Shown here: positions 1 to 7,501 of the stretch, one piece after another
Position numbering within the stretch: position 1 is the first letter of the stretch
How the letters are laid out: each line of letters opens with the position of its first letter
Source of the DNA: Dehalococcoidia bacterium
GTDB taxonomy: Bacteria; Chloroflexota; Dehalococcoidia; GIF9; UBA5629
Length of the DNA stretch: 11,173 bases
Assembly (NCBI GenBank): GCA_012961565.1
Contig: DTZC01000119.1
Coordinates: 1 to 11,173, forward strand
Direction: 5' to 3'
Position numbers and translations under genes: made by a program
The notes under the pieces: model-generated
The model's database searches: none
The model's input: the letters and a program-made list of their open reading frames with translations, nothing else
What the model was told of the DNA's origin: nothing

Positions 1-275
1 ACGCCAAAAATGTCGGCATGGGACTGGTCTTCAAACAGAGAGCCACCTGGCAGAGACTGACTGCAGCCACAGCTATAGCCCTAGTGACCGCAGTAGTGTT
101 ACTGAAATGGTGGGGATTAGTACTGATAGCAGTACTTTTGCTCATTGTCCTAGGTATTGCCAGCTGTTTCCGCTTGCGTCTTGGCGGGCTCACCGGTGAC
201 AATTACGGAGCAATCAACGAGCTAGCAGAGGTCTTAGTGCTCCTACTTCTCATTATTTTGGGGAGGCTACAGTGA
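1..275 (+). CDS. cobS: Adenosylcobinamide-GDP ribazoletransferase (cobalamin synthase), C-terminal part
   Basis: CobS is an integral membrane enzyme that joins adenosylcobinamide-GDP to alpha-ribazole (or its phosphate), the last assembly step of the cobalamin nucleotide loop. The reading frame is open to the left edge (first full codon at 3), so only the last 90 or so residues are present. Two hydrophobic segments are visible, followed by the motif GGLTGDNYGAINELAEV, the characteristic C-terminal CobS signature, and a final Leu-rich helix. The ATG at 18 is internal and should not be taken as the start. The stop overlaps the next gene's GTG start by 4 bp (GTGA), indicating one operon and probable translational coupling. 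Downstream cobU, the preceding pathway step, supports the call. The family is clear from the motif; substrate specificity for the lower base cannot be read here. Confidence 0.93.
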   Translation, partial: AKNVGMGLVFKQRATWQRLTAATAIALVTAVVLLKWWGLVLIAVLLLIVLGIASCFRLRLGGLTGDNYGAINELAEVLVLLLLIILGRLQ

Positions 276-1084
276 CCGAGTACGTTGCTTCATGGAGCGG
301 TGGCAAAGACAGTTGCTTTGCCTTGTGGAAAGCGATTTGCCAAGGGATAAAAGTAACCGGGCTGCTCAATTTTGTCAACCGCAATTCAACACAGGTCATG
401 TCACACGGCTTGGATTACAAACTTATAGCCTTACAGTCCCGAGCAATAGGTCTCCCTATGCTCCAGCGAAAAGTCACCTGGGAGACCTATGAAACCGAAT
501 TTAAATCTGTCCTGCGGGAACTCAAGCGCAGAGGAATTACCGGACTTATTACAGGAGATATCCATCTTCAGGAACACAAAGACTGGATAGAGAGGGTCTG
601 TAGCGAAGTTGGTATAAAGGCAATATTACCTCTCTGGGGCTCAGATAGCCTGCAGCTCCTAAACGATTTTATCGAGGCTGAGTTTAAGGCTATAATCGTC
701 AGTGTCAAAACCGAAATCATAAGTAAGGACTGGCTGGGCAAAGACGTGGATAGAAAACTCGCTACCGAACTCAGTCAGCTTGCAATGAAATCGAAAATCG
801 ACATCTGTGGTGAAGCTGGAGAATTCCACACCTTTGTTTACGACGGACCATTGTTTAAAAAGCGCATAAAACTAGACAGAGGAATGCCTAAAGCCCGGGA
901 TAACTACTGGTATTTAGAAATAAAAGGCTATAGCCTAGCTGACACCTGTGACAACCATTTCCCAAGGTCTCTCCATCCCTGTCATCGTAAGCTCACGGCC
1001 CATCATGCCAAACGTGGCAAAGAATATCCTGTTACACAGGACAGGCTCCATGCTGTGAAAGGTCTCCACCGAGAAGACAAATAG
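272..1084 (+). CDS. DUF71/COG2102 (Dph6-like) PP-loop ATPase, probably B12 salvage subgroup
   Basis: This 270-residue protein has the N-terminal PP-loop SGGKDS (residues 9-14) of the adenine-nucleotide alpha-hydrolase superfamily, GDIH at 95-98, and the DUF71 signature GEAGEFHTFVYDGPLF at 180-195. Eukaryotic and archaeal members (Dph6) amidate diphthine on elongation factor 2 using ATP. Bacteria lack diphthamide, and published comparative genomics has proposed that a bacterial and archaeal subgroup next to cobalamin genes acts in B12 salvage. Its position between cobS and cobU fits that. The GTG start at 272 has a strong Shine-Dalgarno sequence, GGGGAGG, at 260-266 and overlaps the cobS stop. 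The DUF71 core seems to end near residue 220; the remaining 50 or so residues are an unusual Cys/His- and Lys-rich tail (C226, H229, H235, C237, H238, H244, H245). ATP-dependent ligase or amidase chemistry is inference; the exact reaction is not known to me. Confidence 0.85.
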   Translation: MTEYVASWSGGKDSCFALWKAICQGIKVTGLLNFVNRNSTQVMSHGLDYKLIALQSRAIGLPMLQRKVTWETYETEFKSVLRELKRRGITGLITGDIHLQEHKDWIERVCSEVGIKAILPLWGSDSLQLLNDFIEAEFKAIIVSVKTEIISKDWLGKDVDRKLATELSQLAMKSKIDICGEAGEFHTFVYDGPLFKKRIKLDRGMPKARDNYWYLEIKGYSLADTCDNHFPRSLHPCHRKLTAHHAKRGKEYPVTQDRLHAVKGLHREDK

Positions 1085-1104
1085 AAGCTTAAGGGAAGAC
1101 AATA

Positions 1105-1656
1105 GTGGCAAAGCAGTGCATCCTTATACTAGGCGGCGTTCGCAGTGGTAAAAGCAGCTTTGCTCAAGAGCTGGCTGCCAGGCTCAGCGACAACGTTCTC
1201 TTCGTGGCTACTGGCGAGGCATTGGATAAAGAGATGCAAGCAAGGATTGAGAGGCACAAGGAGTCCCGCTCTAAAGGCTGGCGGACGCTGGAAACACCAA
1301 CGGCCATCGGGAGAGAAATCAAGGAGCAGGCAGGAAATGCTGAAGTGGTGGTTATAGATTGCCTCACCCTGCTTGTTTCTAACCTTATTTGTACTGAAAT
1401 TCGCAATGAGCTTAACTACCAGCAGGTCGAAAAAAGAGTGGCTAACGAAGTAGACGAGCTAATTAGCTGCATGAACAGCCTTGATCTCTGTTTCATCATC
1501 GTTTCTAACGAGGTCGGTATGGGAGTAGTCCCCGAGACTGAACTGGGGCGCATCTATCGCGACCTTTTAGGCAAAGCTAACCAATCGGTCGCCAGCTTCG
1601 CCGATGAGGTCTACTTTTTAGTAGCAGGCATGCCTTTACAGATAAAACAAAAGTGA
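1105..1656 (+). CDS. cobU: Bifunctional adenosylcobinamide kinase / adenosylcobinamide-phosphate guanylyltransferase
   Basis: CobU phosphorylates adenosylcobinamide and then transfers GMP from GTP to give adenosylcobinamide-GDP, the substrate of CobS. The 183-residue length is normal for the family. The P-loop GGVRSGKS is at residues 10-17. H51 in RHKESRSKGWRTLE lies where the guanylylated histidine of the family is found. VVIDCLTLLVSNL is the Walker-B region, and the conserved VSNEVGMGVVPETELGRIYR block and C-terminal ADEVYFLVAGMPLQIK follow. The start is GTG with an AAGGGAAG Shine-Dalgarno sequence at 1091-1098, only 20 bp after the DUF71 stop, so it is the third visible gene of the same operon. 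All key motifs are intact and the protein is expected to be soluble and active. Confidence 0.96.
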   Translation: MAKQCILILGGVRSGKSSFAQELAARLSDNVLFVATGEALDKEMQARIERHKESRSKGWRTLETPTAIGREIKEQAGNAEVVVIDCLTLLVSNLICTEIRNELNYQQVEKRVANEVDELISCMNSLDLCFIIVSNEVGMGVVPETELGRIYRDLLGKANQSVASFADEVYFLVAGMPLQIKQK

Positions 1657-1700
1657 GGGTGCTGACAACTGTTGAATTATCTCAAAATGCACTACTGCTG

Positions 1701-1725
1701 GCGAAGCATGACCATCCTGCTTCGC
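1701..1725 (+). terminator. Perfect 8-bp hairpin after cobU (possible terminator)
   Basis: GCGAAGCA (1701-1708) and TGCTTCGC (1718-1725) are perfect reverse complements with a 9-nt loop, beginning 45 bp after the cobU stop. No T-tract follows directly; the nearest T-rich stretch (gtttattt) is about 10 nt further on. It could be an atypical or partial terminator, an mRNA-stabilising 3' hairpin, or a protein-binding site. The repeat is seen directly; the function is inferred. Confidence 0.4.
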
Positions 1726-1750
1726 ACTCTTAGAGTTTATTTGTCGCCAA

Positions 1751-1766
1751 TGCCTCTCCAGAGGCA
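1751..1766. repeat. Interrupted palindrome upstream of the cupin gene
   Basis: TGCCTCT (1751-1757) and AGAGGCA (1760-1766) are perfect 7-bp inverted arms around two bases. The centre-to-centre geometry suits a dimeric regulator better than an RNA hairpin. It lies about 60 bp before the cupin start and could be an operator, but no promoter is clear beside it. Confidence 0.35.
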
Positions 1767-1828
1767 AACGATAAGAGGTACTACTCTCCTGGCCATCACG
1801 TGTGTTACACTCAAAGTGGAGGTGAGTC

Positions 1829-2140
1829 ATGAGCTTTTGGAATTTAGCAACGCTGAAGTTGGAAGAATTCCGCCCTGGCATCTGGAGTAAAATGGAGCCC
1901 GGAACCAACCTGACCATGGCTTTTATGGAAATCTCTGCTAACAAAGAAGGCGCCGTTCATGACCATCCCTTTGACCAGTGCGGCATAGTTCTAGAGGGTG
2001 AAATAGAGATGTTCATCGGCGAGGAAAAGAGGCTACTTAAGCCAATGGAAACCTACTTCATTCCAGCAGGGATCAGTCACAGCTGGAAAACTTACACTTC
2101 GCCGGCAAAGATTCTAGATGTCATAGCCAAGCGCGACTAG
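1829..2140 (+). CDS. Small single-domain cupin protein
   Basis: A 103-residue protein that is a single cupin beta-barrel. Motif 1 runs from residue 41: G-A-V-H44-D-H46-P-F-D-Q50-C, then G57. Motif 2 is YFIPAGISHSW (76-86) with H84. The metal-binding set is therefore H44, H46, Q50 and H84; glutamine replaces the more usual glutamate, a substitution known in some cupins. Small proteins of this type range from metal-dependent dioxygenases and isomerases to ligand sensors, so no reaction can be named. The ATG start is well supported by a strong Shine-Dalgarno sequence, GGAGGTGA, at 1818-1825. It follows the cobalamin genes at 172 bp, and whether it shares their transcript is unclear. No signal peptide is visible, so it is probably cytoplasmic. 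Confidence 0.85.
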   Translation: MSFWNLATLKLEEFRPGIWSKMEPGTNLTMAFMEISANKEGAVHDHPFDQCGIVLEGEIEMFIGEEKRLLKPMETYFIPAGISHSWKTYTSPAKILDVIAKRD

Positions 2141-2201
2141 AATCAAGCCTAATCGCACTACGCCCGTCAACACTCATCACTCAGCCCTCGCTTATGGAGC
2201 A

Positions 2202-2230
2202 TCGACAAACATTCTCCTGACTACTATAAT
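2202..2230 (+). promoter_or_regulatory. Strong sigma-70-type promoter giving a nearly leaderless mRNA
   Basis: TCGACA (2202-2207, 5 of 6 matches to TTGACA) is followed by exactly 17 bp and a perfect TATAAT (2225-2230). The predicted transcription start is about 2236-2238, three to five bases before the ATG at 2241. The first codons have no Shine-Dalgarno sequence, as expected for leaderless initiation. The boxes are seen directly; the start site is inferred from the usual 6-7 nt spacing. Confidence 0.7.
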
Positions 2231-2240
2231 AGACTTGAAT

Positions 2241-4412
2241 ATGAGCAAGCTTGAATCGAGGAAAAGATCGAGAAATTCTTGCTCAGCGGGGGGAGCCGGT
2301 CATGCATTGTACCGAGGACTGATCTGCCTGTTTCTCCTGACAGGTCTGGCTTTTATGCTGACTAGCCCTATTCTAGCTGCACCGACTATTTTCCCCAGCA
2401 CACTGCCCAACGGACAGGTAGGAACCCCATACTCCACAACATTAACTGCCGCACCACTGAGCTGCCCCTGCACCTGGGCAATCACCAGCGGTGCTTTACC
2501 ACCAGGGCTGACCTTAAGCCCCACTACAGGTGTCATCTCCGGGACTCCTACTACAGCAGGAACATTTCCCTTCTTTGTCACTGTCACTGATACAACAGGT
2601 ACATCTCCCCAACAGGGCTTCTCCATAATAATCAGCGCACCACCATTAAAATTTCTTACCGCCACTCTATCTCCAGCAACAGAAGGCGAGAGCTACTCCG
2701 AAGCAATAAGGGTAAGCGGTGGCAAGTCACCTTACACTTGGACTATTACCAGTGGCAATCTGCCCAGCGGACTTATGGTGGACACAACCACAGGTTACAT
2801 CTCAGGTACTCCAGTCAAGGGCAGTGCTGGTACATACAGCTTCATAGTAGAAGTCACCGATAGTTCAATTCCTCCTGTCACCGGTCAGCAAAGCTTCAAC
2901 CTCACTGTTGAAAAAGGAGGTTATGAAGCTATCATTACTATTGGTGCAGGACTCAAAGCCGGCGAGACGAAGATATTCCTGGATGGAGGCCACGTGGCAA
3001 CACTACAGGGCGGTCAATCGTTGAATCTCAGCCTTGACCTGGGTATCAGCCGCACGGTACGTGTTGAACCTGTTATCCAGCATCCAACTGAGTCCGGTAT
3101 TAGATTTAGGGCTGAGGTGGACAAATTGACAGTCAGCGAAACTTCACCCCATGCTACCTTTCCTTATCATACTGAATACTCTATCGAACTCAAAAGTGAG
3201 CCGCCAAATGTTGTCCAGTTATCCGGCAGCGGCTGGTACAAGCAAGGCTACATATTAAGAGCTACCGCTCCGGATGAGGTCAGTGATGAGGATGAGCCAG
3301 GCACACAGTACCGTTTCTCTCATTGGGTGCTACCTACAGGTGAAACGACTTCAAGCAGGGATATGAGACTGGCTATCAGCGCACCCGGGAGCTGCACTGC
3401 AAAATATGACACATATTACAAGTTGAGCTTGATATCTGATTATGGTGAGGTAGATGGCAGTGGCTGGTACAAGGCTGGTGCTGAAGCTGTATGGAGCACA
3501 GCCGACCCAGAAGTGCGCATGCCTGGCATCCTGGGTATATTTGGCGGGAAGCTGACAGCAGTAAATCCCAGCGGCACTGTAATGATGGAAGAGCCAAAGA
3601 CGATAGACATACGCTGGGAACCTAACTACACCCTGCCGATGATACTGATACCCCTGGCGATTCTGCTACTCATTTTTGGCAGCTATGGACTATACCTCCT
3701 GCTACGTAGCCTCCAGCCCAAACCAATGCCTTATCCTCCAACATATCAGCCGATGCCACCACCCCCACCTACACAACCACCTCAAACAACCGTGGTCATG
3801 ATTGGCGGCGATAAACCAAAACTGGGACCACCAACAACACGTGAACAGCTCATGGAGAAGTTCGGTGAACTCCTGCAGAAATATGAGGAGGAGATTAGAG
3901 CTTCCATGGGAATTAAAGAGCCGCCTGAAGTCAAAGCTGTCGATACAGAGAAAAGGCTGCCGGCTCCCGAGCCTGCGCCACCAGCCACAACAGCGACCGA
4001 AGAAGCAGTACCAGTAGAGGAAGGCACAACCTGCAACTTCGTTGCCAAGAAGCCAACCAGAGTCGTTGTCAGTAGCTGGGAGCAGGCGGAGACTAAGACC
4101 GTGTCTCTGCCGTCTGCAGACGAGGAGACGACTGGTGGCCAGACTGCCCTCGCTGTTACCTGGAGGCGAGACATATATCAGGAATGGGAAATCCTCAAGT
4201 GCTGGTTACCGCGAGGGCACACAGAACCCCACGAAGGCGGTGTGGACATCGTCTACAGCCGGCTTAGCACTGCTACTGAAGAAAGAACTTATATGCCGGG
4301 ACAGGAGCTTATACCACCTGAACCGCATTACACGAATGACATGCCACAGGTGGAGCCCACCACTGAAGAAGTCATCCCGTCTGACAAGTTGCCCCCGGAA
4401 ACCATGTCATGA
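2241..4412 (+). CDS. Large type-I membrane protein with He_PIG repeats and a cytoplasmic domain
   Basis: This 723-residue protein begins with a Lys/Arg-rich segment and a signal-peptide core (about residues 26-46, ending ILAAP). Two putative-Ig (He_PIG) domains follow at roughly 48-133 and 136-224, each with the WxITSGxLPxGL...GxISGTP pattern. A beta-rich region contains two GSGWYK repeats (329-334 and 406-411), resembling bacterial repeat modules of cell-surface proteins. A single membrane span at about 466-488 leads to a Pro-rich linker (492-516), a charged helix (about 534-556) and an unrecognised C-terminal domain (about 594-690), probably cytoplasmic. The start is ambiguous. TTG at 2235 would lie before the predicted transcript start. 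ATG at 2241 is nearly leaderless and is preferred. TTG at 2307, with GGGGGGAG 12 nt upstream, would still keep the signal peptide. It overlaps the next gene by ATGA. Surface binding or adhesion is plausible but unproven. Confidence 0.85.
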   Translation: MSKLESRKRSRNSCSAGGAGHALYRGLICLFLLTGLAFMLTSPILAAPTIFPSTLPNGQVGTPYSTTLTAAPLSCPCTWAITSGALPPGLTLSPTTGVISGTPTTAGTFPFFVTVTDTTGTSPQQGFSIIISAPPLKFLTATLSPATEGESYSEAIRVSGGKSPYTWTITSGNLPSGLMVDTTTGYISGTPVKGSAGTYSFIVEVTDSSIPPVTGQQSFNLTVEKGGYEAIITIGAGLKAGETKIFLDGGHVATLQGGQSLNLSLDLGISRTVRVEPVIQHPTESGIRFRAEVDKLTVSETSPHATFPYHTEYSIELKSEPPNVVQLSGSGWYKQGYILRATAPDEVSDEDEPGTQYRFSHWVLPTGETTSSRDMRLAISAPGSCTAKYDTYYKLSLISDYGEVDGSGWYKAGAEAVWSTADPEVRMPGILGIFGGKLTAVNPSGTVMMEEPKTIDIRWEPNYTLPMILIPLAILLLIFGSYGLYLLLRSLQPKPMPYPPTYQPMPPPPPTQPPQTTVVMIGGDKPKLGPPTTREQLMEKFGELLQKYEEEIRASMGIKEPPEVKAVDTEKRLPAPEPAPPATTATEEAVPVEEGTTCNFVAKKPTRVVVSSWEQAETKTVSLPSADEETTGGQTALAVTWRRDIYQEWEILKCWLPRGHTEPHEGGVDIVYSRLSTATEERTYMPGQELIPPEPHYTNDMPQVEPTTEEVIPSDKLPPETMS

Positions 4413-7288
4413 AAACCCTCATTAACCAGAGCAGATTTTCTAAACTGGCACCTATCTCAATAGCAATTGCAACCTTTACGGCGATGGTTCTAACTATACC
4501 TGCATCAGCTCACCCAGGAGCAGTGCGGTGGAGTACCGTCGATACTCCAAGCAACGCTGGCAATACTTTCGTCAGTCCATCAGAAATCAACGCTATTGCT
4601 ATAGGCAGTGACAGCAGGACTTTTTATGCGGTAGATACATCCCAGGGCAAGGTGTACAAGTCAACAGACGGAGGCATAACTTGGGATGATTTGACGCAAT
4701 ACCTAGCAACTGCTGGTGCTGCTCTCCCCGCATGGAGTATTACCACTGCCCCAGACAACCCGCGTTTTGTAGCCGTGGTTACCAGCGATGGTGGACTGCC
4801 TCGGAAAGTATTTCTTTCGGTCGATGGTGGTGTCACTTGGCAGGATACCAAATGCCCTGCTGCAAATAACATCAGCACTATCGCTATTTCACCCCGCTAC
4901 AGCGGCTATGATATTGCCATCGGTACTAGAACTGGCACTGGCGCTGGTAAACTATATATCTTCAAAGCAGCTGGGCAAGGCAGTTGGGCAGACCAGAATT
5001 TTGCCGGTGACATCTTGGCAGTGAAATTCTCGCCCGGTTATCGCTTTGATTCCTGCCTTGTGACCGTATGGGCTGATGCTACCGGTACTTATGTCAATCT
5101 CGGTATACGCGATATTAACTCCAATACTACTAACTGGAATACACAGGAGGCATTGGAAATCACAGTCACTGGTTCTGGGACATCGCCAAAGGCAAGCCAG
5201 ATTGTCACTGCTGATTTAGAACTACCATCTGACTTCTCCGGCCAGGCTCCAAGCCGGCGCCGCCTCTACGTCAGCATAGACGATGCCGGTGCTACCGGTA
5301 ACGCTGGTATTTACCGCTTTGATGACGTCATTCCATATCTACTTATGCCAGCCTCTGCACCAAAAAGGATTTCCAGCATTGCCTATCATGGCACCTATGC
5401 CTCTGGCAAGCTCCTTGCGGGAGAGGTTTTGGGTGACCACAGCTCTGCAACAGTGTTAACTTGGTTCACAGATGCCCCAATCACCTGTCCTGAGCCCTGC
5501 TGGTTCCAAACTCAAAAAGCGCCTACGGGAGCGGCTAACTCCGGTTACGCTAACGCCCAGGTCGCTTGGAGTCCCGATGGTGGGCGGGCCTATTGTGCTA
5601 CTAGTTCCGCAACTCTAAATGACGCGGCAAGCTGGCCCGGGGGCTACTTGATTAGTGTTGCCCTCGATGAATCAGCTTTGTCACTGAGCCTAGACAACGG
5701 CATGACGTGGAATCAGGTCAGTCTGATAGACACCGAGATAACGTTTCTCTCTGACGTCGCAGTGACACCCGCCTCGGACATAATCTATCTGGCATCCATC
5801 AATAATCACCCCGGGATAAGTAACTTCGATAGCATCTGGCGAAGCGTAGGTTCACCTACAGCGCTTGCTGCAAGAACCTGGGAGCGGGTGTTATGTATTC
5901 TGTCACTAACCAACGATTTGATTCTGCGGACAAGCGGCGAGGTGAGTGACCGGAGCGTGTTTTTCGCTTCACGACTGACAGACGACTTGAGGCAATCGTC
6001 AGATATGGGGCAGACCTGGTCACACACCTTGCCGGGCATCAAAGTCACTGATTTCTCTGTTGCTATCATCAATAATGTACCATATATATTCGTACTTGAT
6101 GATAATTATGTCCGTAGGGGCAAAGGTTCAGCTCATAGATGGCAATGGGCACAGGCAGTACATACCGCCTTAAGCACAGGACATAGCATCACTGCCACAC
6201 CTACAGGTGCAGTTGTCGTTGGCGATAATGGTGAAGGCATGGTTTCCTATTCACTGGACAGAGGTATTTCCTTTGAACCGACTCCAGCTATACCATATCC
6301 CGGCAGAATGCATGTAGCCGCCGATTACCGCTTTCGGAATGTCTTAATCATTTATGCTGCCAGCGATGATGCCGCCTGCCAGATTTACAGCTGGGTTCCA
6401 GGGTCAAACCTGGGCTGGACAGCTATGGGGTCACCGGGACGTAGCTTTCACGGACTGGCGCAGTTCGGCGTTCTTTACGGTGCCTGGGCACACGGAGGCG
6501 GCGCAGCTGTTGACCGCACCCTGCAACCGGAAAGGTTATCACCACCCTTTGTGGAGTGGGACAGCCTAAGCGTGGGATTACCTCCCGGGGTTGTCTTCAC
6601 CAGAGAACCTGTCTCATTAAAAATTTCAGCAGGCATCAACCTGTGGGCAATTGACGACAGACCTTACACTGCCACCACAGGACGACTATGGAATTTCTAT
6701 GATTGCCTGGCACCAAGCCCTCTCTACATAACGCCAGCACCACCAAGCCCACAGGTACTATTCCAGGCTCCAGTACCTATTGCACCGGCAATGAACGAGG
6801 TAATACCCATTTATTTAAAGACCGGGCACATCGCTGACATCATTTTTAGATGGAAGCACCCTACAATAGCCGTGGAATACCAGCTCTGGCTAGCAAAGGA
6901 TAGCTCTTTCACCGACATCATACTGCAAGAGACCATAAGCCCCAAAAACCCAAAAATACCAAGCTGGACATTACCCCAAACAGTCGATATACAACAAGGT
7001 GAGAGATACTATTGGAAGATAAGAGTAAGCCAGGCAGCTACAGGAGAAACAGGCGAGGGTGAGTGGTCCGAGGTTATGTCTTTCAGTATAGCCTCGGCGG
7101 AGATAGGGCAGGATTCCCATTTTGAACCTGTACCTGCAACATCGGAAAACGGCATTACTACTGAGGATGCTGCGTTCTCAACGATGAGTCGCTTACCTGT
7201 ATGGATATGGATAGTGAGCGCCATATTACTTATCACTGCTAGCTCGGCTGTCCTGGTGGTCCATAGGAGAAGGAAGAACCCGCAATGA
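4409..7288 (+). CDS. Large surface protein with Asp-box (BNR) repeats and a C-terminal membrane anchor
   Basis: A 959-residue protein with a signal peptide (residues 1-34, cleavage likely after PASA) and a large extracellular part that looks like a beta-propeller. Five Asp-box motifs (SxDxGxTW) are visible: STDGGITW 85-92, SVDGGVTW 137-144, SLDNGMTW 427-434, SSDMGQTW 530-537 and a degenerate SLDRGISF 615-622. A Pro-rich linker (about 768-795) leads to an Fn3-like domain (about 796-895, with YQLWLAKDSSF and YYWKIRVS strands). A single membrane helix at about 929-951 is followed by the short basic tail HRRRKNPQ, giving type-I topology. The ATG overlaps the preceding stop (ATGA), so the two proteins are probably made together. 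Asp boxes occur in sialidases, sortilins and many non-enzymatic propellers; I see no sialidase arginine triad or FRIP motif, so ligand binding is likelier than catalysis. The biological role is unknown. Confidence 0.87.
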   Translation: MKTLINQSRFSKLAPISIAIATFTAMVLTIPASAHPGAVRWSTVDTPSNAGNTFVSPSEINAIAIGSDSRTFYAVDTSQGKVYKSTDGGITWDDLTQYLATAGAALPAWSITTAPDNPRFVAVVTSDGGLPRKVFLSVDGGVTWQDTKCPAANNISTIAISPRYSGYDIAIGTRTGTGAGKLYIFKAAGQGSWADQNFAGDILAVKFSPGYRFDSCLVTVWADATGTYVNLGIRDINSNTTNWNTQEALEITVTGSGTSPKASQIVTADLELPSDFSGQAPSRRRLYVSIDDAGATGNAGIYRFDDVIPYLLMPASAPKRISSIAYHGTYASGKLLAGEVLGDHSSATVLTWFTDAPITCPEPCWFQTQKAPTGAANSGYANAQVAWSPDGGRAYCATSSATLNDAASWPGGYLISVALDESALSLSLDNGMTWNQVSLIDTEITFLSDVAVTPASDIIYLASINNHPGISNFDSIWRSVGSPTALAARTWERVLCILSLTNDLILRTSGEVSDRSVFFASRLTDDLRQSSDMGQTWSHTLPGIKVTDFSVAIINNVPYIFVLDDNYVRRGKGSAHRWQWAQAVHTALSTGHSITATPTGAVVVGDNGEGMVSYSLDRGISFEPTPAIPYPGRMHVAADYRFRNVLIIYAASDDAACQIYSWVPGSNLGWTAMGSPGRSFHGLAQFGVLYGAWAHGGGAAVDRTLQPERLSPPFVEWDSLSVGLPPGVVFTREPVSLKISAGINLWAIDDRPYTATTGRLWNFYDCLAPSPLYITPAPPSPQVLFQAPVPIAPAMNEVIPIYLKTGHIADIIFRWKHPTIAVEYQLWLAKDSSFTDIILQETISPKNPKIPSWTLPQTVDIQQGERYYWKIRVSQAATGETGEGEWSEVMSFSIASAEIGQDSHFEPVPATSENGITTEDAAFSTMSRLPVWIWIVSAILLITASSAVLVVHRRRKNPQ

Positions 7289-7501
7289 AGGCAGTCCTAG
7301 CCAGTCACGACCCGCTGACAATATACACAGCCAGTTCAGAAGAATAGTCCTTTGTGGGATTGAGCACATAACCAGGGTCAAGAGCTATAAACACAGCAGG
7401 GGACAACAGCCGCTGTCTCGCTTGTTAACCCTCCAAGCAGCAATTATAATTCGTGCCAAAGGAATGTGCCATTAAAGGCATCCAAATAGAGGGGCTAGAG
7501 G
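7289..7501. other. Intergenic region before the small membrane protein
   Basis: A 213-bp spacer with no credible gene. It holds a promoter at 7422-7450 (listed separately). A small inverted repeat, ACAGC-C-GCTGT at 7405-7415, lies just upstream of the -35 box; its loop is too short for an RNA hairpin, so it would act as DNA if at all. No T-tract terminator is evident after the Asp-box gene. Confidence 0.5.
7422..7450 (+). promoter_or_regulatory. Sigma-70-type promoter for the 95-residue membrane protein
   Basis: TTGTTA (7422-7427, 4 of 6 matches) and a perfect TATAAT (7445-7450) are separated by 17 bp. The predicted transcript starts near 7457, leaving a leader of about 45 nt that contains the AGAGGGG ribosome-binding site. 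This suggests the small gene has its own transcript rather than depending on the surface-protein operon. Confidence 0.6.

Larger units (their letters stand above)
1657..1828. other. Intergenic spacer between cobU and the cupin gene
   Basis: No credible gene is seen. The spacer contains a hairpin (1701-1725) and an interrupted palindrome (1751-1766), listed separately. I do not find a convincing -35/-10 pair for the cupin gene, so it may be transcribed from the cobalamin operon or from an atypical promoter. No cobalamin riboswitch motif is recognisable here; one would be expected upstream of the operon, outside this window. Confidence 0.6.

Noticed and set aside
1..275. Separate small membrane protein starting at ATG 18
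   Set aside because: The frame is open to the window edge and the sequence is the C-terminus of CobS, so this ATG is internal.
1672..1890. 72-codon open frame starting TTG between cobU and the cupin gene
   Set aside because: It overlaps the well-supported cupin gene by 62 bp in another frame, has no ribosome site and has no recognisable protein features.
2300..2665. 121-codon minus-strand frame inside the first He_PIG repeat
   Set aside because: Antisense to a clear He_PIG domain; the Gly/Val-rich protein is what an antisense reading of Pro/Thr repeats gives.
3782..4174. 130-codon minus-strand frame inside the He_PIG gene
   Set aside because: A shadow of the Pro/Thr-rich coding sequence; low-complexity composition and no start signals.
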